Positions 27,610 through 35,196 of a stretch of DNA of 59,502 nt are shown in pieces (position 1 is the stretch's first letter; each line of letters opens with the position of its first letter). The translations under genes were made by a program, and so were the position numbers. The notes under the pieces were generated by a model. That model worked only from the letters and a program-made list of their open reading frames with translations. It had not been told where the DNA came from and ran no database searches. The DNA is from Desulfomonile tiedjei (GTDB lineage Bacteria > Desulfobacterota > Desulfomonilia > Desulfomonilales > Desulfomonilaceae), in NCBI GenBank assembly GCA_016218715.1, contig JACRDG010000097.1, positions 1-59,502 of the forward strand, read 5' to 3'.

Positions 27610-28065
27610 CTAATCGCCGGACTCGGCAGCAGTGCGGCCCTCCGCGAACGGATCGAACAGGGTAATATCTTTCATTGCGCCGAAGGGACAGACCAGACCG
27701 CACACGCCGCAGGCAACGCACTTGTCGACATCAAAGGACACCTTCAGCTCGGGACGAACGAGGCTCAAGGCCCCGGTCGGACACAGCCCGGTGCACGCGC
27801 CGCAATGGACGCAGTAATCTTCCTCTCTGCGTATCCGGTCCTTGAGCGGTTCGACCACCACCTGATGATCGCGAAGGAACTGTATCCCCTTTTCCATCAG
27901 TTCGTCGTCACCTCGAAGTTCCAGAATCAATCGGCCTTCCCGACGAGGCATGATCTTGGCTTCCAGGATGTTGAAGACCAGGTCGAAATCGCGAGCGAGC
28001 CGATAAATTACGGGCTTGTACATAATGCTCGATTTGAATATCAGCAGGACATTGCGTGAAGCCAT
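27610..28065 (-). CDS. NIL-domain 4Fe-4S ferredoxin, partner of the DUF39 protein
   Basis: A 151-residue protein: an N-terminal NIL domain (about 1-75, ligand-binding ACT-like fold also found in MetN), then two 4Fe-4S motifs, CVHCGACTGLCPTGAL and CVACGVCGLVCPFGAM. In methanogens the homologous DUF39 and NIL-ferredoxin pair is required for making homocysteine from aspartate semialdehyde and sulfide (Methanosarcina MA1821-MA1822). Here the two genes are adjacent in the same order. ATG 28065 has AAAGGTG five bases upstream; the longer frame to 28164 has no support. Confidence 0.92.
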   Translation of the reverse strand: MASRNVLLIFKSSIMYKPVIYRLARDFDLVFNILEAKIMPRREGRLILELRGDDELMEKGIQFLRDHQVVVEPLKDRIRREEDYCVHCGACTGLCPTGALSLVRPELKVSFDVDKCVACGVCGLVCPFGAMKDITLFDPFAEGRTAAESGD

Positions 28066-28197
28066 GTGCTCACCTTTCCAATTGCACGGCCTATCCGGCC
28101 GGTTGTTAGACCCTGTTCTCTCGGAACGGATTTCCGAGGCATTCCGCAGGCGACTCTTCAACACAGCAGTCGGCCTCGTTATACTTTACTGCTTTTC

Positions 28198-29400
28198 TCA
28201 ACTTTTCGCCAGGTTCGGGAATCCCGCGAAGGGCACCGACGGGAGCGTCTCCTGCGCCTCTCCCAACAGGAACTGGCCTGACTGAATCCACTCCTTCAAG
28301 ATCGTCGCGATCTCCAGCGCCGCGGAATAGCTGGACAAAGGCGCCGTGACCACCTCGCGGCCGTCAAAGGTTATCGTGCCGCTCTTGAGCTGGGCGTAGG
28401 TGACGTACGCCAGAGGCCCTCCGGCCATGTTCGGGTAATCGTTCCCATAATCTACCACGGGAACCGAAATCTCCGCATCCGATACCGCGGTGAACTGGGC
28501 CATCTCCTCGTTCAGGATCGGGATCGGTATGCCGATCCCCACGTTCAACGAGCACCCGTATCCGGTGAGTGAAGCGCCCCTGAGAAATCGTGATGACATG
28601 CCCTTGAGGTCGCCTTTGACCGCGAGGGTGCCGGCCCCTCCCATCACCACCCCGTTTTCGGAACGTCTCACACCTGGATTGTGTTGCGTCCCCGCGCCAA
28701 TAACGTATCCGACACCTCCGCCGAGGAAGATGCGCGTCCCCATGCCGATGGTCTTGTACAGAGGATCGTTGAGCAGCGGACTCAACTGCCCGGCCGTGGA
28801 GAAGTTCGCGTTCGAGCACTCTGGTCTGATCATCCCCATGTAGGTGTAGATGGTCTTCTTGGAGAAGTTTACCGCGCAATTGTAGTTCTGGTACGCGTTC
28901 CTCGGATTGAGCAAGACCGCGTCGGGGAAGTCCTTGAGAGTCATGGTTCGCTCGTAGGATCGCCGCGGGTAGCAGTCCGTCCCGTACGAGATCGCCTGCA
29001 ATTGGACCTCACGGCCCGCGACGAGATCCTCGATGACATGCCCTCCACCGTAGCGGAATCTGCCCGGAAATACCTTGTTCAGTGGGTCGTCTTCCTTCAC
29101 CTGAGTGGCCCCGATGTAAACGTCCACCGCGGCGAGCCCTGCGTAAGCTTCCACACCGTTGAGGTACACCTTCTGCGCTTTCATCCGCGGATTGGAGTGA
29201 CCGAAATTGAGAAACGCGCCGGATGAACACATGATTCCAAACGTCCCGGTCGTGACCACGTCGATCTTGCGGGCCGCCTCCACTGCGCCGTGCTCTCTGG
29301 TAATATCGATCATCTCTTCAGCAGTCACCACTACTGCACGGCCTTGCTTGATCTTCTCATTGATTTCCGCGAACGTCTTGTTCACCTGAAATTCCGCCAT
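28198..29400 (-). CDS. DUF39 homocysteine biosynthesis protein (aspartate semialdehyde sulfurtransferase type)
   Basis: A 400-residue member of the DUF39/HcyBio family, recognised from TFGIMCSSGAFLNFGHSNP, GGGHVIEDLVAGREV, ARNSYERT-like RRSYERTMTLKD, LNPRNAYQNYNCA, and GMGTRIFLGGGVGYV. With the adjacent NIL ferredoxin it is expected to insert sulfide-derived sulfur into aspartate semialdehyde to form homocysteine, the precursor of methionine and SAM. AAGGAGG precedes ATG 29400 with five-base spacing. Its long leader carries a SAM-II-like riboswitch and terminator, an independent sign that it belongs to methionine metabolism. Confidence 0.93.
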   Translation of the reverse strand: MAEFQVNKTFAEINEKIKQGRAVVVTAEEMIDITREHGAVEAARKIDVVTTGTFGIMCSSGAFLNFGHSNPRMKAQKVYLNGVEAYAGLAAVDVYIGATQVKEDDPLNKVFPGRFRYGGGHVIEDLVAGREVQLQAISYGTDCYPRRSYERTMTLKDFPDAVLLNPRNAYQNYNCAVNFSKKTIYTYMGMIRPECSNANFSTAGQLSPLLNDPLYKTIGMGTRIFLGGGVGYVIGAGTQHNPGVRRSENGVVMGGAGTLAVKGDLKGMSSRFLRGASLTGYGCSLNVGIGIPIPILNEEMAQFTAVSDAEISVPVVDYGNDYPNMAGGPLAYVTYAQLKSGTITFDGREVVTAPLSSYSAALEIATILKEWIQSGQFLLGEAQETLPSVPFAGFPNLAKS

Positions 29401-29640
29401 CGTTTCCTCCTTGGGGCGTTTGTTCGGTCAATTCCCGGGGTAGCCCGGCATCATGTTGACAAGAACAGTCAAGATCATCAGCCGACCATCCCCTTTTCCT
29501 CGCTCGTCTTACCCACTTTGGGTCTCATCGATCATTCAACCGTGATGAAGATCGATCTCTGCCGTCTCGTGCCGGACGGGCCACGGCAAACCGGGACGCA
29601 CTGTTTCAAAACACCCTACGACGCTTCGTCGCAGAGCTCC

Positions 29641-29656
29641 CTTGACCTGGGTCAAG
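29641..29656. promoter_or_regulatory. TTGACC-N2-GGTCAA dyad, possible CRP/FNR-family site
   Basis: CTTGACC, TG, GGTCAAG: a near-perfect palindrome resembling binding sites of CRP/FNR-family regulators. It lies just beyond the attenuator T-tract, 240 bases before the DUF39 start codon. No regulator gene is nearby, so this is only a candidate. Confidence 0.4.
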
Positions 29657-29659
29657 AGC

Positions 29660-29690
29660 AAAAAAAAACCGTCGCAGCTAAGCTCGACGG
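29660..29690 (-). terminator. intrinsic terminator of the SAM-II riboswitch leader
   Basis: Transcribed strand: CCGTCGAGC, TTA, GCTGCGACGG (29690-29669) with a bulged G, then nine T residues (29668-29660). The strand TTAGCTGC (29681-29674) inside it is complementary to GCAGCTAA (29717-29710) of the upstream aptamer, giving an antiterminator when SAM is absent. Confidence 0.9.
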
Positions 29691-29700
29691 GTTCAATCGA

Positions 29701-29757
29701 TCCCACGCTTTAGCTGCATTTCTTACGCGCCCGCAAGCTGTGTGCTCAAATCGGCGC
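29701..29757 (-). ncRNA. SAM-II (metA/SAM-alpha) riboswitch aptamer
   Basis: The transcribed strand carries the SAM-II core in order: GCGCC, GATTTGAG, CAGCTTGCG, GGCGC, GTAAGAAATGCAGCTAAAG. P1 is GCGCC/GGCGC (29757-29753 with 29731-29727). The invariant GATTTG loop, the CTTGC segment and the 3' GCTAAA pseudoknot strand match the SAM-II family as I know it. Pairing AGCT(T)GC with GCAGCT would form the P2 pseudoknot. SAM binding would sequester GCAGCTAA and allow the downstream terminator to form, switching off homocysteine synthesis. The family is mainly known from alphaproteobacteria, upstream of metA, metX or metC. Confidence 0.85.
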
Positions 29758-29831
29758 TTCTTTCTATGAACTCATATAGCTGCGTTCTTGTCAAGAAAAA
29801 AAGTCGTCGTCGCAAGCATTCAGTTCGGCGC

Positions 29832-29926
29832 GGGCAAAATCCCCCTGCCCCCTGTTAGAAAAGGGAGGTGAAAGGGAAATGCAAAATTCCCTATCAGCAA
29901 GGGGGGGGTTAGGGCCGATTTTGCCC
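29832..29926. repeat. MITE-like palindromic repeat
   Basis: About 95 bases with inverted ends: GGGCAAAATCCCCCTGCCCCC on the left and GGGGGGTTAGGGCCGATTTTGCCC on the right (24 bases, read as the two complementary arms with a short mismatch). It lies 18 bases after the stop of the next minus-strand kinase gene. CCCCCTAACCCCC-type elements of this kind are common in many bacterial genomes. Confidence 0.65.
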
Positions 29927-29944
29927 TGGACATGAAAACCTCTC

Positions 29945-32044
29945 TCACGCTCCCAGGCGACGGATCACGTCGAGGAGTTGCGACAGGTCGAGCGGCTTCT
30001 CCACGACTGCGTCGACGCCCGATCCCGACGTCCGTCCCTCCGCGCGCTCTCCGTCCCCAACTCCTACGGTCAACACGAACGGCGTCTTCGGAATGCCGAG
30101 GGATTCGCAGCGCGCCTTGATCCTGCCGGACATTTCCCAACCACCTAATCCCGGCAGCCCGTAGTCGCACACAATCATGTCCGGAGGGTGGCTCTCAAAC
30201 AGTTCGAGCCCTTCCGGACCGGAGAGTGCGGTCATCACCGTGTGGCCTGCTTTGGCGAGTTCGCGCCTGAGAAGTTTCAGCAGAGGCTGCCCGCGGTCCA
30301 TGACCAGAATGTTGAGCTTGCGATCCGGGGTGCGCGTGGCCTCTTTCCGACCCATGGGGAGCCATACCGTGAAGAGCGTGCCCTGCTCACTGGATTTCAC
30401 GGAAATGGACCCCCTGTGATCCTCGATGATTTTCTTCGAGAGCGTGAGGCCCAGGCCGGTCCCATAGCTCTTGGTGGTGTAAAACGGGTTGAAGATCTTC
30501 TCAAGTTCCTCGCTCGATATGGGCTCTCCCCGGTTCTGGATTTTAAGCTGAAAGTAGGCTTCCGACGTCAGGTCCGCGGATTCCCTCACCGCGTCGCTCG
30601 GCAGAGAGATTCGAGTTTCCACGATGACGACCTCTCGCACCGGGGAGGCCTCGATCGCGTTGGCAACGAGATTGCGCACTACATGCCCGAAGAGGTCAGG
30701 GTCGAGCAGGATCTCGCCCACTGCTGGATCGAGATCCAGTGCGATGAGAAGCTCCTTTTCTTGTGTTCGCGGGGCATTGACGCGCACTACCTCTTCGATG
30801 AGCGCGTTTGGATTGACACACTGGAGCCCGATACTTTCGCGCCGGCTAAACTCGATGAGCCCCCCCAGGATTCTCTCCAGTCGTTCCACTTCACTTGCGA
30901 TGAGGGCAAATTCGTCCTGGGCTCCCGGATCGCTCGCACCACCAGTCCCGAGCCGTCGAGCGAGTCTGCGAGCAAATCCGCCGATGATCGCAAGAGGCTG
31001 GCGTAGCTCGTGCGCCACCTCAGCCGTGTGCTCGGCTATCACCTTGGCCTTGGTCGATTGAAGCACGTGTTCGTACAGCTGATCGATCGTACTGATCTTT
31101 TCTTTGAGGAGTTCGTTCGCTTCCCGGAGTTCACCGGTTCGCTCGCGGACCCGAGTCTCCAGTTCGTCCCGGGCTTTCCGGAGTTCCTCTTCTGCGGTCT
31201 TTCGGTCGGTGATATCCCGTGCCACGTGGACACTGCCAGTCAGCCTCCCGCGCTCGTCATAGACCGGCGAGGCCGTCACCATGAAGGTTCCGCCCATTCG
31301 CGGCTCGAATATCTCCACGGCATGTTCTTCCCCATCTTCCAGGAGTCGGCCGAGGGGGCAGAAAGGAGGCGGCTCGTCTCGTCCATGGACGAGTTCGTAG
31401 CAGTGCTTTCCGATGGCATCTCTGATATCCACGCCGAGTCTGGCAGCCATCGTCTTGTTCATCCGGACGACCCGGAAGTCTTCGTCCAATATGGCCACCA
31501 AATCAGGGACCGCATCAAATGCGTATTCCCATTCTCTCTTGGCCCGTTCTATGGACCGTTGAATCCGTTTGTCCTCCGTAATGTCCCGTAAGGTCAGCAG
31601 TAAGTACTCGGACGCGTCGGTTTCCCCAGGGACTCTGTTCCCGGACACAGCCGCGCTGAACTGGGCGCCTTCCTTCCTGACCAATTCCAATTCCTGCCCG
31701 ACGATCGGCTCACTGAACGTCAGCCGCCGGAACTGCTCTTGGAAAGCGCTCTTGGAGCCGGGGGTTACGAAGTTGAGGAAAGAGGTGCCGATGACTTCTT
31801 CCCGTGCGTATCCGAAAAGCCTGAGCCACTCCCTGCTCACTGCCACTAAACGCGCCTGGTCATCCAGGAGTTGATAACTTACCGGAGCATCTTCGCAGAA
31901 GAGCACAAATGCTTTCCTGGCCTCTTCAAGCGCGCTCAGGGTCTCCGCACCCTGGCCCAGGGATCCTTGCAACCCGAAGAGGCCTCTATGAAGCTCAGCC
32001 GCTGCTTCACCGGTCTTCGGTCTAGGCTGATTCGGCTCTTTCAT
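29945..32044 (-). CDS. PAS hybrid histidine kinase with atypical receiver
   Basis: A 699-residue soluble kinase. Two PAS domains (about 40-160 and 165-285) precede a coiled coil (RKARDELETRVRERTGELRE). HisKA has the phosphoacceptor in AEVAHELRQPLAI. HATPase_c has the N box NLVANAIEAS and the YGTGLGLTLSKKI lid. A C-terminal receiver has the phospho-Asp in MIVCDYGLPG and Lys in EKPLD. The receiver's usual Asp-Asp pair is changed to Asp-Arg (ILVMDRGQP), so Mg2+ binding may be weakened. AAGGAC precedes ATG 32044. It is divergent from the small Cys-containing gene at 32444. Confidence 0.92.
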   Translation of the reverse strand: MKEPNQPRPKTGEAAAELHRGLFGLQGSLGQGAETLSALEEARKAFVLFCEDAPVSYQLLDDQARLVAVSREWLRLFGYAREEVIGTSFLNFVTPGSKSAFQEQFRRLTFSEPIVGQELELVRKEGAQFSAAVSGNRVPGETDASEYLLLTLRDITEDKRIQRSIERAKREWEYAFDAVPDLVAILDEDFRVVRMNKTMAARLGVDIRDAIGKHCYELVHGRDEPPPFCPLGRLLEDGEEHAVEIFEPRMGGTFMVTASPVYDERGRLTGSVHVARDITDRKTAEEELRKARDELETRVRERTGELREANELLKEKISTIDQLYEHVLQSTKAKVIAEHTAEVAHELRQPLAIIGGFARRLARRLGTGGASDPGAQDEFALIASEVERLERILGGLIEFSRRESIGLQCVNPNALIEEVVRVNAPRTQEKELLIALDLDPAVGEILLDPDLFGHVVRNLVANAIEASPVREVVIVETRISLPSDAVRESADLTSEAYFQLKIQNRGEPISSEELEKIFNPFYTTKSYGTGLGLTLSKKIIEDHRGSISVKSSEQGTLFTVWLPMGRKEATRTPDRKLNILVMDRGQPLLKLLRRELAKAGHTVMTALSGPEGLELFESHPPDMIVCDYGLPGLGGWEMSGRIKARCESLGIPKTPFVLTVGVGDGERAEGRTSGSGVDAVVEKPLDLSQLLDVIRRLGA

Positions 32045-32443
32045 GTGTCCTTACCTGGAAGGATCGATCTTCGCGAAGTTGCTCGGGCTCACGACGGATA
32101 CAAGTCTTCATTCTCTAGTATATTTCAATAGTACGTGCTTGGCGAACAAGAACTTCGTCCACGACGCCTCTCATCGTGGACTTCATTGAGAATTGCCCTT
32201 ATCCCTGCAAATCCGGCGCCACTTCATCAGCCAGGCACCCCGTGGCGGTAGCGATCCCTCCGACAGACGACGACAATCCCTTCACCCTATGTTGTGATAT
32301 TAGACTGTTAATAGTCTTTCCCCGAGTAATTACATGAGGTTTTTTCTTTATCGTACGAACATTCAATCATAAAATTTACTATTTTGTTTGGCATGGAGGC
32401 CCGAGTATGCTAAAGGCATGGGAGCGCCATCAAGGAGTCGATT
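32045..32443. other. divergent intergenic region
   Basis: About 400 AT-richer bases between the hybrid kinase and the small gene at 32444. It holds a weak hairpin AGACTGTTAATAGTCTTT near 32303 and a T/A-rich tract at 32335-32390. No RNA gene or clear promoter was recognised. Confidence 0.5.
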
Positions 32444-32728
32444 ATGAGTGTCTGTACAATGTGGGCTGCCTTCAGGAGACGTTGCGAAGAAGATCCTGAC
32501 TACCTCAGCCGCAAGCGCAGAGAATGGGAACACGCCGCGGACTTGAGAATCAGAATGGAGAGCTGGGGTTGTTACAACTGCGCGTTTCTCCAAAACATGG
32601 TTGGCCCGGTTGGAGAGCTGACCGATGGTTGCTATGCCATCGAGGTCAAGGGTGCTTTGATCAGCGGGCTCGTCGGGTGTCCCATCGGAAGACCGAAAAG
32701 AGGCAGGAATCGCAGGAGAATCGGGTAG
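32444..32728 (+). CDS. small Cys-containing protein of unknown function
   Basis: A 94-residue basic protein, with charged N-terminal half (RRRCEEDPDYLSRKRREWEH) and Cys residues at CTMW, CEED, CYNC, CYAI and CPIG. CYNC plus the later cysteines could bind metal. Support for a real gene is the AAGGAG site six bases before ATG 32444 and normal base composition. I do not recognise the family. It lies alone between divergent and downstream repeat-containing DNA. Confidence 0.6.
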   Translation: MSVCTMWAAFRRRCEEDPDYLSRKRREWEHAADLRIRMESWGCYNCAFLQNMVGPVGELTDGCYAIEVKGALISGLVGCPIGRPKRGRNRRRIG

Positions 32729-33512
32729 GACTAGGCGGGCCGGGCCGCTCTGGTAGAAAAACCATCATCGGCACAGAATGATATCCATGCGCGCTCACGC
32801 ACGTGGCTCATGCGGGACCGGCACGCCATGGGCCACACTCAACCCAATTACGTGCGCGCATCCGTGAAACCGGGCGGTTTTTAAGTACACGTTTGCGCAG
32901 CTTCGGTATCTTATCGCGAGCGAGCTGCGGTGCACGCGTAGGATGCCGGGGAACACGGCGGTGGCGCCCGAACCTCACCACTCGCCGTCAATGTTGCTGA
33001 GTTGCCTGCTGCGAATACCTCGAACCTGTGGTTCGCATCCCTCACCCCACCCTTCGAAGGCTTCCGCGAGTACGTCACACTATTTGCGCCATCGGGTTCC
33101 ATATTATCCGTTTCCCAAATCCGGTCGCGTATTCCTGTGGAACGCGGTATCGGTCCATCACTGCTTCGTCACTGGCTGTGTGGGTGGGACAGGCCAGATG
33201 CCGCGCCACCATGTGTCATGAACGGCGGACAGAAGTCGGCAAGAGAGGCGCCAAGGACCTCGCCCACCACGAACGATCCTGTTGAATCCACCGGCAATCT
33301 CAATTAACCTACAGGACAAAAAGGGGGGGGAACCTCTTCCTCCGGGTCCTGGATGACCACGGGCAGCTCCCCGCGTTGGGGGTGTCTTGCTTCAACATCG
33401 GCTTGTTCCGTCCGGGCCCCTCGGACGCGATTGCCCTGGGACATCGAATCCGCTGGACGAACGCACGTCCGGAACAGGCTGCCGGCAGCACGAGGTGCCG
33501 GGAGAGGTCGAC
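32729..33512. other. long non-coding stretch with a MITE-like repeat
   Basis: About 780 bases with no convincing gene. It holds the repeat copy at 32938-33055, a GGGGGGGG run near 33320, and otherwise no recognised signals. Several short open frames here lack ribosome binding sites. Confidence 0.5.
32938..33055 (-). mobile_element. MITE-like repeat, copy A
   Basis: A 118-base element, read on the minus strand from GAAGGGTGGGG to GGCATCCTAC. It aligns along its length with copy B at 55991-56109 (119 bases, plus strand). Shared blocks include GCGAA-CACA, CG-G-TATTC, GCAGGCAACTC, CATTGAC, GGTTCG, CCGTG and CCTACG. Copy B has perfect 8-base inverted ends; here the ends are slightly diverged (GAAGGGTG and CATCCTAC). 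There is no transposase, so a non-autonomous element is likely. Confidence 0.75.
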
Positions 33513-34943
33513 ATGACAGAAGGACGCGGCGACTATCGACTACCCAGACTCTCTGAAGCGGACTTCCACTGGTTCATGCAAAACCCCTTCTTCAGCGGCA
33601 TACCGGACGAAGCCAAGTATCACCTCTTCACGAAAATTCGTGTCGTCAGGACAATCCGGGGGGAGCGAGTCATCACGCAGGGAAGGCCAGGCAACGAGCT
33701 GTACATTATCCGTGACGGTCAATGTCTGGTCAGCCTGGAACAGGGCGGGATGACTCACGTTATCGGGCTCCTGGGACCTGGTGAAATCGTCGGGGAGATG
33801 GCCGTAGTCACCGGGGCTGCGCGGCGTGCGCACGTCGACGCGGAAAGCGATCTCATCCTATGGGCGATCGGCCGTGAGTCCTTCGACAAAACCTGTGACG
33901 AATTCCCCGAGTTACGACAATTCCTCACCAAGGTAGTGGCCACGCGACTGGCAGGTTCGCTACTGGCGGCAGAGCGGACCATAGGCAAGTACGTGATCGA
34001 AAAAATGGTTGCGGAGGGCGGGTGCAGTTACGTCTACAAGGGGTATCACTCCAGCCTGAACATGCCGGTCGCCGTGAAGATGCTCAAACACGACATGGCA
34101 ATGGACCCTGCCTTCGTGGAGCAATTCCGCGAAGAAGGCCGAGTCATCGCGCACCTGAATCACGAAAACATCGTCAAGGTTTATGACGTCGAGGAGATGT
34201 ACCGAACGTTCTTCATAATCATGGAGTTCGTAGAAGGCCGCTCCCTCGCCGCGCTGCTCAGGGAATCGGAGCCGCTGCCATTGTCGACGCGTCTGAGCCT
34301 GATCATGCAGATCTGCCACGGCCTCGGACACGCTCACGACGGAGGCATGGTGCACGGAGACGTCAAACCGGGGAATATCCTGATCCAGAGCGACTACCGA
34401 GCGAAAATCGTTGATTTCGGCTGCGCAGGACCCCCCGGGACCGCGGATCGGGTCGCGGTGGCAACCGTGCGGTACATGCCCCCGGAACAGATCACGGGGG
34501 GCACCTTTGACGAGCGGTCAGACATCTATTCCCTCGGTATCATGGCCTACGAGCTCTTCACCGGCAAGAGCCCCTGTCCCGAGACCGAACTCGAGGAGAT
34601 ACTCTCCTGGCATCTCGACCGGGACTTGAAGGACCCGCGAGCGGCAGCACCCGATCTCCCCGAGGAACTGTGCGGTGCCATTACGCGGGCGACCCGGCGG
34701 GATCCCGCGGCAAGATACTCGAATGTGGGTGAGATCCTTCGCGACCTCGCCCCGCTAGCGGAAAAGCTTGGCGCTGTGACAAGCCCTCGATCGACCGGAA
34801 GGCTGGGTATGACCAGCCTGTTCGTTTTCTACCGTGAAGAGCAGAAACCTGTGATTGAGCAACTCTTTCGTGACTTCAGCCGCGAACTGAAGAAGGTCGG
34901 GGCCCAGTTGCGGGGCGTCAGTTTCAGCAACCTTGACGAATAG
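33513..34943 (+). CDS. cyclic nucleotide-binding domain / Ser-Thr protein kinase fusion
   Basis: A 476-residue cytoplasmic protein. Residues about 25-145 are a cNMP-binding domain (RGERVITQGRPGNELYIIRDG, LGPGEIVGEMAVV, ARRAHVDA). Residues about 158-430 are a Hanks-type kinase: glycine loop AEGGCSYVYKG (168-177), catalytic Lys189 in VAVKML, HGD at 281-283 in HGDVKPGN, and DFG at 301-303. The HRD arginine is Gly, as in several bacterial kinases. The C-terminal 50 residues are unassigned. ATG 33513 has GGAGAGGT four bases upstream; the frame to 33387 lacks support. Direct gating of a kinase by a cyclic nucleotide is suggested. Confidence 0.92.
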   Translation: MTEGRGDYRLPRLSEADFHWFMQNPFFSGIPDEAKYHLFTKIRVVRTIRGERVITQGRPGNELYIIRDGQCLVSLEQGGMTHVIGLLGPGEIVGEMAVVTGAARRAHVDAESDLILWAIGRESFDKTCDEFPELRQFLTKVVATRLAGSLLAAERTIGKYVIEKMVAEGGCSYVYKGYHSSLNMPVAVKMLKHDMAMDPAFVEQFREEGRVIAHLNHENIVKVYDVEEMYRTFFIIMEFVEGRSLAALLRESEPLPLSTRLSLIMQICHGLGHAHDGGMVHGDVKPGNILIQSDYRAKIVDFGCAGPPGTADRVAVATVRYMPPEQITGGTFDERSDIYSLGIMAYELFTGKSPCPETELEEILSWHLDRDLKDPRAAAPDLPEELCGAITRATRRDPAARYSNVGEILRDLAPLAEKLGAVTSPRSTGRLGMTSLFVFYREEQKPVIEQLFRDFSRELKKVGAQLRGVSFSNLDE

Positions 34944-35196
34944 GGAACGTGCTGGGGCTTTACAAGGTGTCAAAAATCTTGACAGAGCCTTCGAGGGCCG
35001 GCGGTGCTGCCATTGCCCGTACGGTATGAAGCCGGCAGGTTTTCTCCGAAGAGCACGAGTCGAAGCCTGCCGAGGGCCGCTGGCACATCCATTGCAAGCT
35101 CAGTTCTCGGTTCGCTCAAAACGGGCATGGTCCGCCTGGCCTTTACGGTCTCGCTGGGTCCTTGGCGGAGATAGCGGGTGCACCCGGAGGAACGGA

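Larger units (their letters stand above)
29401..29944. other. leader region of the DUF39 gene plus repeat element
   Basis: About 540 bases. From the minus-strand promoter side it holds TTGACA at 29794-29789 (a -35 candidate with a weak -10), the SAM-II-like RNA (29701-29757), its terminator, the dyad CTTGACC-TG-GGTCAAG at 29641-29656, and a second dyad TTGAC-N7-GTCAA at 29456-29472. At 29832-29926 is a MITE-like inverted repeat. Confidence 0.6.

Noticed and set aside
29701-29725. A possible leader peptide ATG-CAG-CTA-AAG in the DUF39 leader
   Set aside because: It has no good SD and no Met or Cys run. The sequence is explained by the SAM-II core.
32385-32415. Sigma-54 promoter TGGCAT...TGCT before the small Cys-containing gene
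   Set aside because: The GG and GC elements are 17 rather than 10 bases apart.
32911-33307. Short frames on both strands that look like a conserved peptide also near 56035
   Set aside because: The similarity comes from the two copies of the MITE-like DNA repeat, not from a protein. No SD is present and the frames are on different strands.
34933-35196. An 88-codon N-terminal extension of the cache kinase
   Set aside because: It has no homology to kinases, lacks an SD, and the ATG at 35197 has a strong GGAGG directly before the first membrane helix.
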